Shown piece by piece: positions 27,074 through 35,967 of a stretch of 64,000 nt of DNA. A program made the position numbers and the translations under genes. The DNA is from Rhizobium sp. FKY42 (lineage in GTDB: Bacteria > Pseudomonadota > Alphaproteobacteria > Rhizobiales > Rhizobiaceae): NCBI RefSeq assembly GCF_005222835.1, contig NZ_STGA01000004.1, positions 1-64,000 on the forward strand. The letters are read 5' to 3'. The notes below the pieces were generated by a model that ran no database searches, was not told where the DNA came from, and saw only the letters and a list, made by a program, of their open reading frames with translations. The first letter of the stretch is position 1. Each line of letters starts with the position of its first letter.

Positions 27074-28651
27074 ATGGCCGCCATAACCGCGACTGCCGGC
27101 GCCATGCCCGCCGATCCTCCCATGGACCGCAGGAAGCTGATTGCTTTCTTCGCGATGGTTGTCGGCATGTTCATGTCCATTCTCGACATCCAGATCGTTT
27201 CGGCCTCGCTCTCCGAGATCCAGGCGGGTCTTTCTGCCGGTTCCGATGAGATTGCCTGGGTCCAGACATCCTATCTGATTGCGGAAGTCATCATGATTCC
27301 GCTGTCCGGAACGCTTGCGCGTATCCTGTCGACAAGGGTTCTGTTTACGGTCTGCGCCGGAGGCTTCACGCTCGCGTCGGTGCTGTGCGCGACGGCGACG
27401 AATATCGAGCAGATGATCATCTACCGCGCCTTGCAGGGCTTTATCGGCGGCGGCATGATCCCATCTGTCTTCGCCGCAGCCTTCACCATCTTCCCGCCGT
27501 CCAAGCGCTCCGTGGTGTCGCCCATTATCGGCCTGATCGCAACGCTTGCTCCAACCATTGGACCGACGGTAGGCGGCTATCTCAGCAATGCCTTTTCGTG
27601 GCATTGGCTGTTCCTGGTGAATATCGTACCCGGCATCTTTGTGACGCTGCTTGCCTGGAGCTTCATCGATTTCGACAAACCAGAGCATTCGCTGATGAAG
27701 CGCTTCGACTGGTGGGGGCTGGCCTCCATGGCGCTGTTCCTCGGTTGCCTGGAATTTGTGTTGGAAGAGGGCAACAACAAGGATTGGTTCTCGGACGAGC
27801 ATATCGTGATCAGTGCCGTTATCATGATAGTCGGCGCGGTCTTCTTTTTCTGGCGCGCCTTCACCGTGGAGTTTCCGGTGGTGGATCTTAAGGCGTTTGC
27901 CAACAGGAACTTCGCCTTCGGCTCACTCTTCTCCTTCATCATGGGCGTCGGCCTTTATGGCCTGACCTACATCTACCCACTCTATCTGGCGCGTATTCGC
28001 GGATATGATGCGCTGATGATCGGGGAAACCATGTTCGTGTCGGGTCTTGCCATGTTCCTGACGGCGCCGATTGCGGGCAGGCTTTCGGTCAAGATGGATC
28101 CGCGGGCGATGATGGGTATCGGCTTCTTCGGCTTTGCCTGCGGCACCTATCTCATGACAGGACTGACGGCGGACTGGGATTTCTATGAGCTTTTGCTGCC
28201 TCAGATCCTGCGCGGCTGCTCGCTGATGCTCTGCATGGTGCCGATCAACAACGTTGCACTGGGCACGCTGCCGCCGCAACGCATCCAGAACGCGTCGGGC
28301 CTCTATAATCTCACTCGTAACCTGGGTGGAGCGGTGGGTCTTGCGATCATCAACACCATGCTGACCCAGCGCTCCGACGCTCACTATGCCCGTCTGTCCG
28401 AGCATGTGAACTTCGGCAATCCGGCGGCGCTGGAGTGGATGAACAATGTGGCCGGCAACTTCAATTCCTATGGCATGGACGGCACCACCGCCGCGCTCAA
28501 GAAGCTTTCCGGCATGGTCAGCCAACAGGCGACTATCATGTCCTTCATCGACGTCTTCATGGGCCTGACCATTCTGTTCGGTAGCCTGATCCTGCTCGTA
28601 TCGATGATCTCCCGTCCCAAGGCCGCACCGCCTCCAGATGCGGCCCACTGA
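27074..28651 (+). CDS. EmrB/QacA-type MFS drug exporter (DHA2, 14 TM)
   Basis: Drug:proton antiporter (525 aa). The N-terminal motif LDIQIVSASLSEIQ in helix 1 is the DHA2 D1 signature, SYLIAEVIMIPLSGTLARILSTRVLF carries the motif A region, and GPTVGGYLSNAFSWHWLFLVNIVPG is motif C with its continuation. ATG 27074 is preceded by AAGGAGCTCCC; the in-frame 27023 codon is rejected. Pairs with the upstream adaptor and an unlinked TolC-like channel to expel toxic compounds; expression is set by the divergent TetR gene. Confidence 0.9.
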   Translation: MAAITATAGAMPADPPMDRRKLIAFFAMVVGMFMSILDIQIVSASLSEIQAGLSAGSDEIAWVQTSYLIAEVIMIPLSGTLARILSTRVLFTVCAGGFTLASVLCATATNIEQMIIYRALQGFIGGGMIPSVFAAAFTIFPPSKRSVVSPIIGLIATLAPTIGPTVGGYLSNAFSWHWLFLVNIVPGIFVTLLAWSFIDFDKPEHSLMKRFDWWGLASMALFLGCLEFVLEEGNNKDWFSDEHIVISAVIMIVGAVFFFWRAFTVEFPVVDLKAFANRNFAFGSLFSFIMGVGLYGLTYIYPLYLARIRGYDALMIGETMFVSGLAMFLTAPIAGRLSVKMDPRAMMGIGFFGFACGTYLMTGLTADWDFYELLLPQILRGCSLMLCMVPINNVALGTLPPQRIQNASGLYNLTRNLGGAVGLAIINTMLTQRSDAHYARLSEHVNFGNPAALEWMNNVAGNFNSYGMDGTTAALKKLSGMVSQQATIMSFIDVFMGLTILFGSLILLVSMISRPKAAPPPDAAH

Positions 28652-28679
28652 CCTCCGGACCCTACCGGATCGTCAGCAC

Positions 28680-28720
28680 CGGGGCTGCCGTCGTCCCTGG
28701 CGGCAGCCCCGTTTCGTTTT
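28680..28720 (+). terminator. Rho-independent terminator after the efflux operon
   Basis: An 11-bp perfect stem, CGGGGCTGCCG (28680-28690) with CGGCAGCCCCG (28701-28711), has a ten-base loop and is followed by TTTCGTTTTC. It closes the emrA/emrB-like operon. Confidence 0.85.
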
Positions 28721-28814
28721 CCCTCACGAGCGCTCACGCTAAAAAAGCATGAGCTTCCCAAATTTCTGATTTACGTACCTCAAATCCTCCGCTATCTGTT
28801 TTTGCGGAGGAAAC

Positions 28815-29840
28815 ATGAAGCCAACAGTTCACGACATCGCTGCGCGTGCGGGGGTCAGCCTTGCGACCGTTGACCGTGTTTTGAACGGTCGGCCGGGTGT
28901 TCGCGCGCCCACCCGTGAGAAGGTTGAGGCGGCGGTTGCCGAGCTTGGCTTCGTTCGCGATGTCGCGGCTGCAAACCTTGCCAAAAGCCGGGTCTACACG
29001 TTTGCTTTCATCATTCCTGCCAATGACAATTCCTTCATGATGGGCCTGCGTGCCGAACTGGAAGCGGTTCGTCGCTGGGCAGCGCAGGACCGTATCTCCA
29101 TTCAGCTGATCGATGTGCCCGCCTTTGATGCCGATGCTCTGGCTTCGGCCCTTGATGCCGTTCGCGAGGAGCAGATGGATGGCGTTGCTTTCGTGGCGAT
29201 CGATCACGCCTTGGTGCGTGAGGCGCTTGAGAGGCTGACCGAGAGCGGACTGGCAGCCGTAACGCTTGTTTCCGATCTCACGAATTCTGCCCGCGCCCAT
29301 TATGCGGGCATTGACAATCTGGCGGCAGGGCGCACTGCGGCGACGCTGCTGGGACGTTTTCTCGGGCGTGGTGATAGCCCGATCCTGCCTGTCGCAGGCT
29401 CATTGCAGGTGCAGGATCACCGTGAGCGTCTGGAAGGCTTTCAGTCCGTACTCCAGGAGCAGTTTCCCGAGCGTGTTCTCTTGCCAGTGGTGGAAGGCGG
29501 CGATGATCCGGTCCGTGTCGAGGCGCTCGTTGCGCAGGCAGCGGCCGATCAACCGGATCTTGCAGGTATCTACAGTTTCGGTGCCGGTAATCGCGGTTTG
29601 ATCCGGGCGCTGGCAGCCTTCCCGCAAGGGCGGCGCCCTGTCACCATCGCTCATGAACTGACCTCCGTTACGCGCGCGGCCCTGCTGGCTGGCCATATCG
29701 ATGCGGTGCTCAACCAGGATGCCGGTCACGAGGTTCGCAGCGCCATTCGAGTGCTGAAGGCAAAGGCGGATGGTGCTGGCGTCGTCATCGCCCAGGAACG
29801 CATTCGCATCGACATTTTCTTGAAGGAAAATCTGCCGTGA
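28815..29840 (+). CDS. LacI-family regulator of the xylose operon
   Basis: DNA-binding regulator (341 aa). The N-terminal helix-turn-helix TVHDIAARAGVSLATVDRVLNGRPGV contains the LacI-type TVDRVLN recognition segment. The effector domain follows the ribose-binding-protein fold. It lies 22 bases upstream of xylB and in the same direction, so it probably governs xylBA in response to xylose; autoregulation is likely. GCGGAGGAAAC precedes the ATG. Confidence 0.87.
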   Translation: MKPTVHDIAARAGVSLATVDRVLNGRPGVRAPTREKVEAAVAELGFVRDVAAANLAKSRVYTFAFIIPANDNSFMMGLRAELEAVRRWAAQDRISIQLIDVPAFDADALASALDAVREEQMDGVAFVAIDHALVREALERLTESGLAAVTLVSDLTNSARAHYAGIDNLAAGRTAATLLGRFLGRGDSPILPVAGSLQVQDHRERLEGFQSVLQEQFPERVLLPVVEGGDDPVRVEALVAQAAADQPDLAGIYSFGAGNRGLIRALAAFPQGRRPVTIAHELTSVTRAALLAGHIDAVLNQDAGHEVRSAIRVLKAKADGAGVVIAQERIRIDIFLKENLP

Positions 29841-29862
29841 TGGCAGAAGGGAAGGGCTCACC

Positions 29863-31317
29863 ATGTTTCTTGGTCTAGATCTCGGCACCTCCGGTGTAAA
29901 AGCCATGCTGATCGATGCCGATCAGACGGTGGTTGCATCGGCCAACGCATCGCTTGATGTCTCACGTCTTCACCCCGGCTGGTCCGAGCAGGACCCTTCG
30001 CACTGGATTAGCGCGACGAAGGAAGCGGTTGGCAGCTTGAAGACAAGCCATGGGAAGGCTTTGAGCGCGGTGAAGGGCATCGGCCTTTCCGGCCACATGC
30101 ATGGCGCAACCCTGATCGGCACTGACGATCAGGTTCTTCGTCCCTGCATTTTGTGGAACGATACCCGTTCCTACGCCGAGGCGGCCAAACTGGATGCGGA
30201 TCCGCGTTTTCGGGCGCTAACCGGAAACATTGTGTTTCCGGGCTTTACAGCTCCCAAACTTGCCTGGGTGAAGAACAACGAGCCGGAGATTTTCGCAAAA
30301 GTGGCGAAGGTTCTTCTGCCGAAGGATTATCTGCGTCTGTGGCTGACTGGTGAGCACATTTCCGAAATGTCGGATTCGGCTGGAACGAGCTGGTTCGATA
30401 CCGGGAAACGTAGCTGGTCCTCCGAGCTTCTGGCTGCGACCGATCTATCTGAGGAGCAGATGCCGTCTCTCGTGGAAGGTACGCAAGCTGGCGGTACGCT
30501 TCGCAGCGAGCTTGTCTCCGAATGGGGCCTGGCTCAGGGCGTCGTCGTCGCGGGCGGAGCGGGGGACAATGCGGCCTCTGCCTGCGGCATGGGAACCGTA
30601 TCCGAAGGGCAGGCTTTCGTTTCACTCGGCACGTCCGGCGTGCTGTTTGCCGCCAACGGTAGCTATTTGCCAAAACCTGAAAGCGCCGTGCATGCCTTCT
30701 GCCACGCCTTGCCAAACACGTGGCACCAGATGGGTGTGATCCTGTCGGCGACCGATGCGCTGAACTGGCACTCGCATGTCACCGGCAAGACGCCGGGTGA
30801 GCTTTCCGCAGAGCTGGGCGATGCGCTTCAGGCACCAACAGGCGTGACCTTCCTGCCATATCTTTCAGGCGAGCGGACACCGCACAACGATGCGAAGATC
30901 CGCGGTGCATTCATCGGCCTCGGCCATGAAACCTCGCGTGCTGCCTTGACGCAAGCGGTGATGGAGGGCGTTACCTTCGCGATCCGTGACAGTCTCGAGG
31001 CGCTCAAATCGGCGGGAACAAGCATTCAGCGCGTCACGGCCATCGGTGGCGGTTCGCGTTCGCGCTATTGGCTTGCCTCCATCGCGACGGCCTTGGGCAT
31101 GCCGGTCGACATTCCGGCGGACGGTGACTTTGGTGCAGCCTTCGGGGCGGCTCGTCTCGGCCTGATCGCTGCGACTGGTGCCGACCCTCTGGCTGTTTGT
31201 ACGGCGCCGCAAACGGCAGAGACGGTCGAGCCGGTGAGCACGCTCTCTCAAGGTTATGAAGAGGCCTATGGCCGCTACCGCGCGCTCTATCCGGCCATCA
31301 AATCCACAATGAACTAA
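29863..31317 (+). CDS. xylB: Xylulokinase
   Basis: FGGY kinase (484 aa) phosphorylating D-xylulose to xylulose-5-phosphate. FLGLDLGTSGVKAMLID at residue 2 onward is the N-terminal phosphate motif, GLSGHMHGATLI and ILWNDTRS are xylulokinase-type substrate-site segments, and IGGGSRSRYWLASIAT closes the ATP site. Followed by xylA after 24 bases. Its product feeds tal through the pentose phosphate pathway. Confidence 0.94.
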   Translation: MFLGLDLGTSGVKAMLIDADQTVVASANASLDVSRLHPGWSEQDPSHWISATKEAVGSLKTSHGKALSAVKGIGLSGHMHGATLIGTDDQVLRPCILWNDTRSYAEAAKLDADPRFRALTGNIVFPGFTAPKLAWVKNNEPEIFAKVAKVLLPKDYLRLWLTGEHISEMSDSAGTSWFDTGKRSWSSELLAATDLSEEQMPSLVEGTQAGGTLRSELVSEWGLAQGVVVAGGAGDNAASACGMGTVSEGQAFVSLGTSGVLFAANGSYLPKPESAVHAFCHALPNTWHQMGVILSATDALNWHSHVTGKTPGELSAELGDALQAPTGVTFLPYLSGERTPHNDAKIRGAFIGLGHETSRAALTQAVMEGVTFAIRDSLEALKSAGTSIQRVTAIGGGSRSRYWLASIATALGMPVDIPADGDFGAAFGAARLGLIAATGADPLAVCTAPQTAETVEPVSTLSQGYEEAYGRYRALYPAIKSTMN

Positions 31318-31341
31318 TACGGATCCAAAAAGGAAACACCC

Positions 31342-32652
31342 ATGAGCACCGGCTTTTTCGGCAATATCCAGAAGATCAAATATGAAGGCGCGGAAAGCAC
31401 CAACCCGCTCGCCTTCCACCATTACAATCCGGACGAGGTGGTTCTCGGCAAGCGGATGGAAGATCATCTGCGCTTTGCCGTTGCCTACTGGCATACATTC
31501 GTCTGGCCGGGTACGGATCCGTTCGGCGGCAATACGTTCGAGCGTCCCTGGTTCAAGGATACGATGGACGCCGCCAAGCTGAAGGCCGACGTGGCGTTCG
31601 AATTCTTCCAGCTGCTGGGTACGCCATACTACTGCTTTCATGATGCGGATGTGCGCCCGGAAGGCAACAGCTTTGCCGAGAATACCAAGAACCTGAACGA
31701 GATCGTCGATTATTTTGCCGAAAAGCAGGCAGCGACCGGCGTCAAGCTGCTCTGGGGTACGGCAAACCTCTTCTCGCATCGGCGTTACATGTCCGGTGCT
31801 GCCACCAATCCGGATCCGGATGTATTTGCCTTTGCCGCGGCAACGGTCAAAACCTGCATCGACGCCACGCAGAAGCTCGGCGGCGAGAACTATGTTCTCT
31901 GGGGCGGGCGCGAAGGCTATGAGACGCTGCTCAACACGGATCTCAAGAAGGAAATGGACCAGATGGGCCGCTTCCTGAATCTCGTGGTCGAATACAAGCA
32001 CAAGATCGGCTTCAAGGGCGCGATCCTGATCGAGCCGAAGCCGCAGGAGCCTTCAAAGCACCAGTATGATTACGATGTGGCGACAGTCTACGGCTTCCTG
32101 AAGAACTACGGTCTTGAGAAGGAAGTAAAGGTCAATATCGAGCAGGGCCATGCGATCCTGGCCGGTCACTCCTTCGAGCACGAACTGGCGCTTGCCAATG
32201 CGCTTGGCATCTTCGGCTCCATCGACATGAACCGCAATGATTACCAGTCCGGCTGGGATACAGACCAGTTCCCGAACAATGTGCCGGAAATGGCGCTGGC
32301 CTATTATCAGGTTCTCTCCGGCGGCGGCTTCACGACCGGCGGCACGAACTTCGATGCCAAGCTGCGCCGCCAGTCTCTCGACGCGGAAGATCTGTTGATC
32401 GGCCATATCGGCGGCATGGATTGCTGCGCACGCGGCCTCAAGGCCGCTGCCAGGATGATCGAGGACAAGGCCCTGTCCGGTCCGCTCAACTCCCGCTACG
32501 CTGGTTGGGACAAGGCTGAAAATCAAGCCATGTTGAGGGGCGAGCAAAGCCTTGAAGCGATTGCCGCCCGCGTGGAAAGCCAGAACGTGAACCCGCAGCC
32601 CAAGTCCGGCAAGCAGGAACTTCTGGAAAACGTGGTCAATCGCTACGTCTGA
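31342..32652 (+). CDS. xylA: Xylose isomerase
   Basis: TIM-barrel isomerase (436 aa) converting D-xylose to D-xylulose. [22 protein letters not shown] contains the catalytic His/Asp region, [17 protein letters not shown] and [18 protein letters not shown] carry metal-site Glu residues, and [18 protein letters not shown] and [17 protein letters not shown] carry further metal ligands. Typical class II length. AAAAGGAAACACCC precedes the ATG. No xylose transporter is adjacent, so uptake must be encoded elsewhere. Confidence 0.96.
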   Translation: MSTGFFGNIQKIKYEGAESTNPLAFHHYNPDEVVLGKRMEDHLRFAVAYWHTFVWPGTDPFGGNTFERPWFKDTMDAAKLKADVAFEFFQLLGTPYYCFHDADVRPEGNSFAENTKNLNEIVDYFAEKQAATGVKLLWGTANLFSHRRYMSGAATNPDPDVFAFAAATVKTCIDATQKLGGENYVLWGGREGYETLLNTDLKKEMDQMGRFLNLVVEYKHKIGFKGAILIEPKPQEPSKHQYDYDVATVYGFLKNYGLEKEVKVNIEQGHAILAGHSFEHELALANALGIFGSIDMNRNDYQSGWDTDQFPNNVPEMALAYYQVLSGGGFTTGGTNFDAKLRRQSLDAEDLLIGHIGGMDCCARGLKAAARMIEDKALSGPLNSRYAGWDKAENQAMLRGEQSLEAIAARVESQNVNPQPKSGKQELLENVVNRYV

Positions 32653-32665
32653 TCAGGCATCATGG

Positions 32666-32693
32666 GAGATCATCCGCAAGGATGATCTCTCTT
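32666..32693 (+). terminator. Terminator after xylA
   Basis: A 10-bp perfect stem GAGATCATCC/GGATGATCTC closed by a GCAA tetraloop starts 14 bases after the xylA stop and is followed by TCTTC. On the opposite strand it also follows the convergent VOC gene. Confidence 0.75.
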
Positions 32694-32699
32694 CGCGTA

Positions 32700-33068
32700 T
32701 CAGCGGGGCATATAGGCGCGGCTGGAGACGGAGATCGTATTGCCATTCGGATCAGTGGTTCGAGCATAACGATAGCCTTCAGCCTGGACCACTGGCGAGA
32801 AGGCGAGCCCGCGCTCCGTTGCGCGTGTCACGAAATCATCGACGTCAACGACATCGAATACAAGCTCCAGAATTGATTGCCCATGCGTCAGCCCCTCACT
32901 GGCTTTCTGGATCAGGAGAACCGTTCCGCCTTCGACCGGAGTGAGTTCGGTCATGGCTTCGCCGAGGACCGAGCGTGCCCGGAATCCGAAATGGTGCGCA
33001 TAAAAGGCGACCATGGCGTCCACATCATGCGCGTAGAGAATAATCCTTCCAATGCCGGCTGCATTCAT
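32700..33068 (-). CDS. VOC/glyoxalase-family protein
   Basis: Small protein of 122 aa with the paired beta-alpha-beta-beta-beta layout of the vicinal oxygen chelate superfamily: GIGRIILYAHDVDAMVAFYAHHFGF at the N-terminus and an ILELVFDVVDVDDFVTRATERG second module ending in TTDPNGNTISV. Start taken at ATG 33068; an in-frame extension to 33098 adds ten residues. Members include glyoxalases, dioxygenases and antibiotic-binding proteins; the substrate cannot be assigned. Convergent with xylA. Confidence 0.75.
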   Translation of the reverse strand: MNAAGIGRIILYAHDVDAMVAFYAHHFGFRARSVLGEAMTELTPVEGGTVLLIQKASEGLTHGQSILELVFDVVDVDDFVTRATERGLAFSPVVQAEGYRYARTTDPNGNTISVSSRAYMPR

Positions 33069-33576
33069 CCTGTGATTAACCGCCTTGATATCTCGCAATT
33101 CGAAAGAGCTGATGGATAAGTTAGAGAATTCTAACGGGTAAGCGTGAGATCAATCGACTGAGCTGTCATCTACACTCTATGGTTTTGTCAGGCAAGTTTC
33201 ATGTTTTTCGCAAGCACACTTTACGGAGCGTTCTGGACAAACGTTCGGCTAAATTATGGATTGTGCCGAAAATGTACAGTTCTGGATGCCGATCGGAGAT
33301 GGGGTGAGTCTGGAAAGCCTGAATTGCATGGACACAATACAGTTACCCACATTTCTGACCATCTATCGTAATTTTTGGCGCGACAATGGCATGTTCTCAT
33401 ATTGGTACGGCTGTACCAGGTCAGAGCGTCGACGGGGAGCAATATGGACGCAGGTCCTGATCGGCTTTATGAAAAAGGCTAGAATTAGTATTCTCTTATA
33501 TCTGTGGTTGTCATTCGCGTAAGACTCGGATAGCCGTCACTGTAACGTTTCAGTTTAATCTCAGGGAGGAGTTAGC
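33069..33576. other. AT-richer intergenic region upstream of the isomerase/oxidoreductase operon
   Basis: About 500 bases without a convincing gene. An 88-codon frame at 33256-33522 has no ribosome-binding site and no family resemblance. The region probably holds the promoter and operator of the 33577 operon. An inverted repeat, TGGTAC-GGCT-GTACCA, lies at 33403-33418. A good ribosome-binding site, GGGAGGAG, precedes 33577. Confidence 0.5.
33403..33418. promoter_or_regulatory. Palindromic candidate operator
   Basis: TGGTAC and GTACCA flank GGCT. The repeat is located 159 bases before the isomerase/epimerase gene. No cognate regulator lies beside it, so this is only a structural candidate. 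Confidence 0.3.
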
Positions 33577-34629
33577 ATGAAAACGATCAAGGGGCCTGCG
33601 ATTTTTCTCGGCCAGTTTGCCGGAGATGCGGCACCGTTCAATTCGTGGGACGGAATCACCAAATGGGCGGCGGACAAGGGGTATGCGGGTGTTCAGGTTC
33701 CAAGCTGGGCGGGTCAGTTGATCGATCTCAGGAAGGCGTCCGAATCCAAGGATTACTGTGACGAGTTTTCGGGCGTCGCACGAGAGAATGGCATTGAGGT
33801 CACGGAGCTTTCCACCCACCTCCAGGGTCAGTTGATTGCCGTGCATCCCGCTTATGATGAGGCTTTCGATGGGTTTGCAGCGCCAGAGGTTCGTGGCAAT
33901 CCGAAGGCGAGGCAGGAGTGGGCGGTAGAGCAGGTCAAGATGGCGTTGAAGGCCTCGCGTCACCTGGGCCTCAAGGCGCACGCGACCTTTTCCGGAGCGC
34001 TGGCCTGGCCGTTCATCTACCCTTGGCCACAGCGTCCGGCAGGTCTCGTTGAAACGGCATTCGATGAGCTTGCGCGCCGCTGGAAGCCTATTCTTGATTT
34101 CGCCGATGAGCAGGGTGTGGATGTTTGTTACGAAATTCATCCCGGCGAAGACCTGCATGACGGTGTGACCTTCGAGATGTTTCTGGAGCGTGTCGGCAAT
34201 CATGTTCGCGCCAACATGCTCTATGATCCGTCGCACTATGTATTGCAGTGCCTCGACTATCTCGACAACATCGACATCTACAAAGACCGGATCAAGATGT
34301 TCCACGTCAAGGATGCGGAGTTCAACCCGACCGGACGCCAGGGCGTTTACGGCGGTTATCAGGGCTGGGTCGAGCGGGCCGGTCGTTTCCGCTCTCTCGG
34401 CGACGGACAGGTGGATTTCGGCGCCGTCTTCTCCAAGCTCACGGCCAATGACTTCGATGGTTGGGCAGTCGTTGAGTGGGAGTGCGCACTCAAAAACTCT
34501 GAAGACGGAGCGCGGGAAGGCGCCGAATTCGTCAAGGCTCATATCATCAAGGTCACGGACAAGGCGTTCGATGACTTTGCCTCCGGCGGAACTGATGATG
34601 CGGCAAACCGACGGATGCTGGGTCTGTAA
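33577..34629 (+). CDS. Sugar phosphate isomerase/epimerase (xylose isomerase-like TIM barrel)
   Basis: Protein of 350 aa in the AP-endonuclease family 2/IolE-like fold. Metal-ligand-type residues are seen in CYEIHPGED, YDPSHYVLQ, MFHVKDAEF and VVEWECALK, the four positions expected at strand ends. Followed 24 bases later by a Gfo/Idh/MocA oxidoreductase, a common pairing. Relatives act on ketosugars, inosose or 3-keto-glycosides (isomerisation, epimerisation or beta-elimination). The substrate here is unknown. Confidence 0.83.
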   Translation: MKTIKGPAIFLGQFAGDAAPFNSWDGITKWAADKGYAGVQVPSWAGQLIDLRKASESKDYCDEFSGVARENGIEVTELSTHLQGQLIAVHPAYDEAFDGFAAPEVRGNPKARQEWAVEQVKMALKASRHLGLKAHATFSGALAWPFIYPWPQRPAGLVETAFDELARRWKPILDFADEQGVDVCYEIHPGEDLHDGVTFEMFLERVGNHVRANMLYDPSHYVLQCLDYLDNIDIYKDRIKMFHVKDAEFNPTGRQGVYGGYQGWVERAGRFRSLGDGQVDFGAVFSKLTANDFDGWAVVEWECALKNSEDGAREGAEFVKAHIIKVTDKAFDDFASGGTDDAANRRMLGL

Positions 34630-34653
34630 GCAAGGGCGGCAAGGAGAAACTTC

Positions 34654-35826
34654 ATGACTATCGAAGCGAGCAAATCCGACGCAGTGTCTGCAAAAATCCG
34701 TCTCGGCATGGTCGGTGGCGGGCAGGGCGCCTTTATCGGTGCAGTGCATCGCATGGCCGCACGTCTGGACGACCACTATGATCTTGTGGCGGGAGCATTG
34801 TCTTCCACGCCAGACAAATCGAAAGCATCGGGCGCTGCTCTGGGGCTTGATCCCGATCGCTGCTACGGGTCGTTCGAAGAAATGGCCGACAAGGAAGCGG
34901 CAAGACCGGACGGGATCGAAGCGGTATCCATCGTCACGCCGAACCACGTGCATTTCGCCGCGGCCAAGGCTTTTCTGGAGCGGGGCATCCACGTCATTTG
35001 CGACAAGCCGCTCACGTCCAATCTGGATGATGCCCGCAAACTTAAGGAGGCCGCGGACAAGGCAAGTGCTCTCTTCATCCTGACGCACAACTACACCGGC
35101 TATCCCATGGTGCGCCATGCGCGCGAACTGGTGCAAACGGGTGCGCTTGGTGATCTGAGGCTCGTCCAGATGGAATATCCGCAGGACTGGCTGGCAGAAC
35201 CGGTGGAACAGACCGGTGCAAAACAGGCGGTCTGGCGCACGGATCCGGCGCAGTCCGGTGTTGGTGGCTCGACCGGCGATATCGGCACGCATGCCTATAA
35301 TCTCGGCTCGTTCATTTCAGGCCTCGAACTGGAGGAACTCGCCGCTGATGTGCACACCTTCGTGGAAGGGCGGCGGCTGGATGACAATGCGCATGTGATG
35401 ATGCGCTTCAAGGGTGGTGCAAAGGGGCTTCTTTGGTGCAGCCAGGTCGCGACGGGTAATGAGAACGGCCTGAAGGTTCGCATCTACGGCACCAAGGCTG
35501 GTATCGAATGGACGCAAGCCGACCCGAACTATCTCTGGTTCACGAAACTCGGCGAGCCGAAGCAGTTGATCACCCGTGGCGGTGCGGGTGCCGGTGCCGC
35601 GGCCTCACGCGTGACCCGTATTCCGGGCGGCCATCCAGAAGGCTATCTGGAAGCTTTCGCTACAATCTATTCGGAAGCGGCAGCCGCCATTCAGGCAGCG
35701 CGCTCCGGGGCTGCGGTTGACCCTGCCGTGGTTTATCCCACCGTCGATGATGGTGTGAAGGGTGTAGCCTTCGTAACCGCATGCATCGAAAGCTCAAGAA
35801 AGAACGGTGCCTGGGTTAAGGTGTAG
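34654..35826 (+). CDS. Gfo/Idh/MocA-family oxidoreductase
   Basis: NAD(P)-dependent sugar oxidoreductase (390 aa). The Rossmann motif GMVGGGQGAFIG is near residue 16, and the EKP-type catalytic lysine appears in the variant ICDKPLTSN. The C-terminal fold includes GGSTGDIGTHAYNL, whose Asp and His match the catalytic DxxxH. It probably oxidises a hydroxyl on a glycoside or cyclitol, handing the keto product to the TIM-barrel protein encoded upstream. AAGGAGAAACTTC precedes the ATG. Confidence 0.86.
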   Translation: MTIEASKSDAVSAKIRLGMVGGGQGAFIGAVHRMAARLDDHYDLVAGALSSTPDKSKASGAALGLDPDRCYGSFEEMADKEAARPDGIEAVSIVTPNHVHFAAAKAFLERGIHVICDKPLTSNLDDARKLKEAADKASALFILTHNYTGYPMVRHARELVQTGALGDLRLVQMEYPQDWLAEPVEQTGAKQAVWRTDPAQSGVGGSTGDIGTHAYNLGSFISGLELEELAADVHTFVEGRRLDDNAHVMMRFKGGAKGLLWCSQVATGNENGLKVRIYGTKAGIEWTQADPNYLWFTKLGEPKQLITRGGAGAGAAASRVTRIPGGHPEGYLEAFATIYSEAAAAIQAARSGAAVDPAVVYPTVDDGVKGVAFVTACIESSRKNGAWVKV

Positions 35827-35967
35827 AATAGGGCTGGATCTTCCCATTTACCATTCTGATGAAGATCTTGGCTCACGGCACAGGATCTTCACGCCTTTCC
35901 GCTGATCGTCTACACAGACAGAGACAATGATTGCGTAGGCCATCTGCCCGAAACTGAGGACAATGCG

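Noticed and set aside
33256..33522. An 88-codon frame in the 33069-33576 intergenic region
   Set aside because: No ribosome-binding site, no recognisable domain, atypical composition for this genome.
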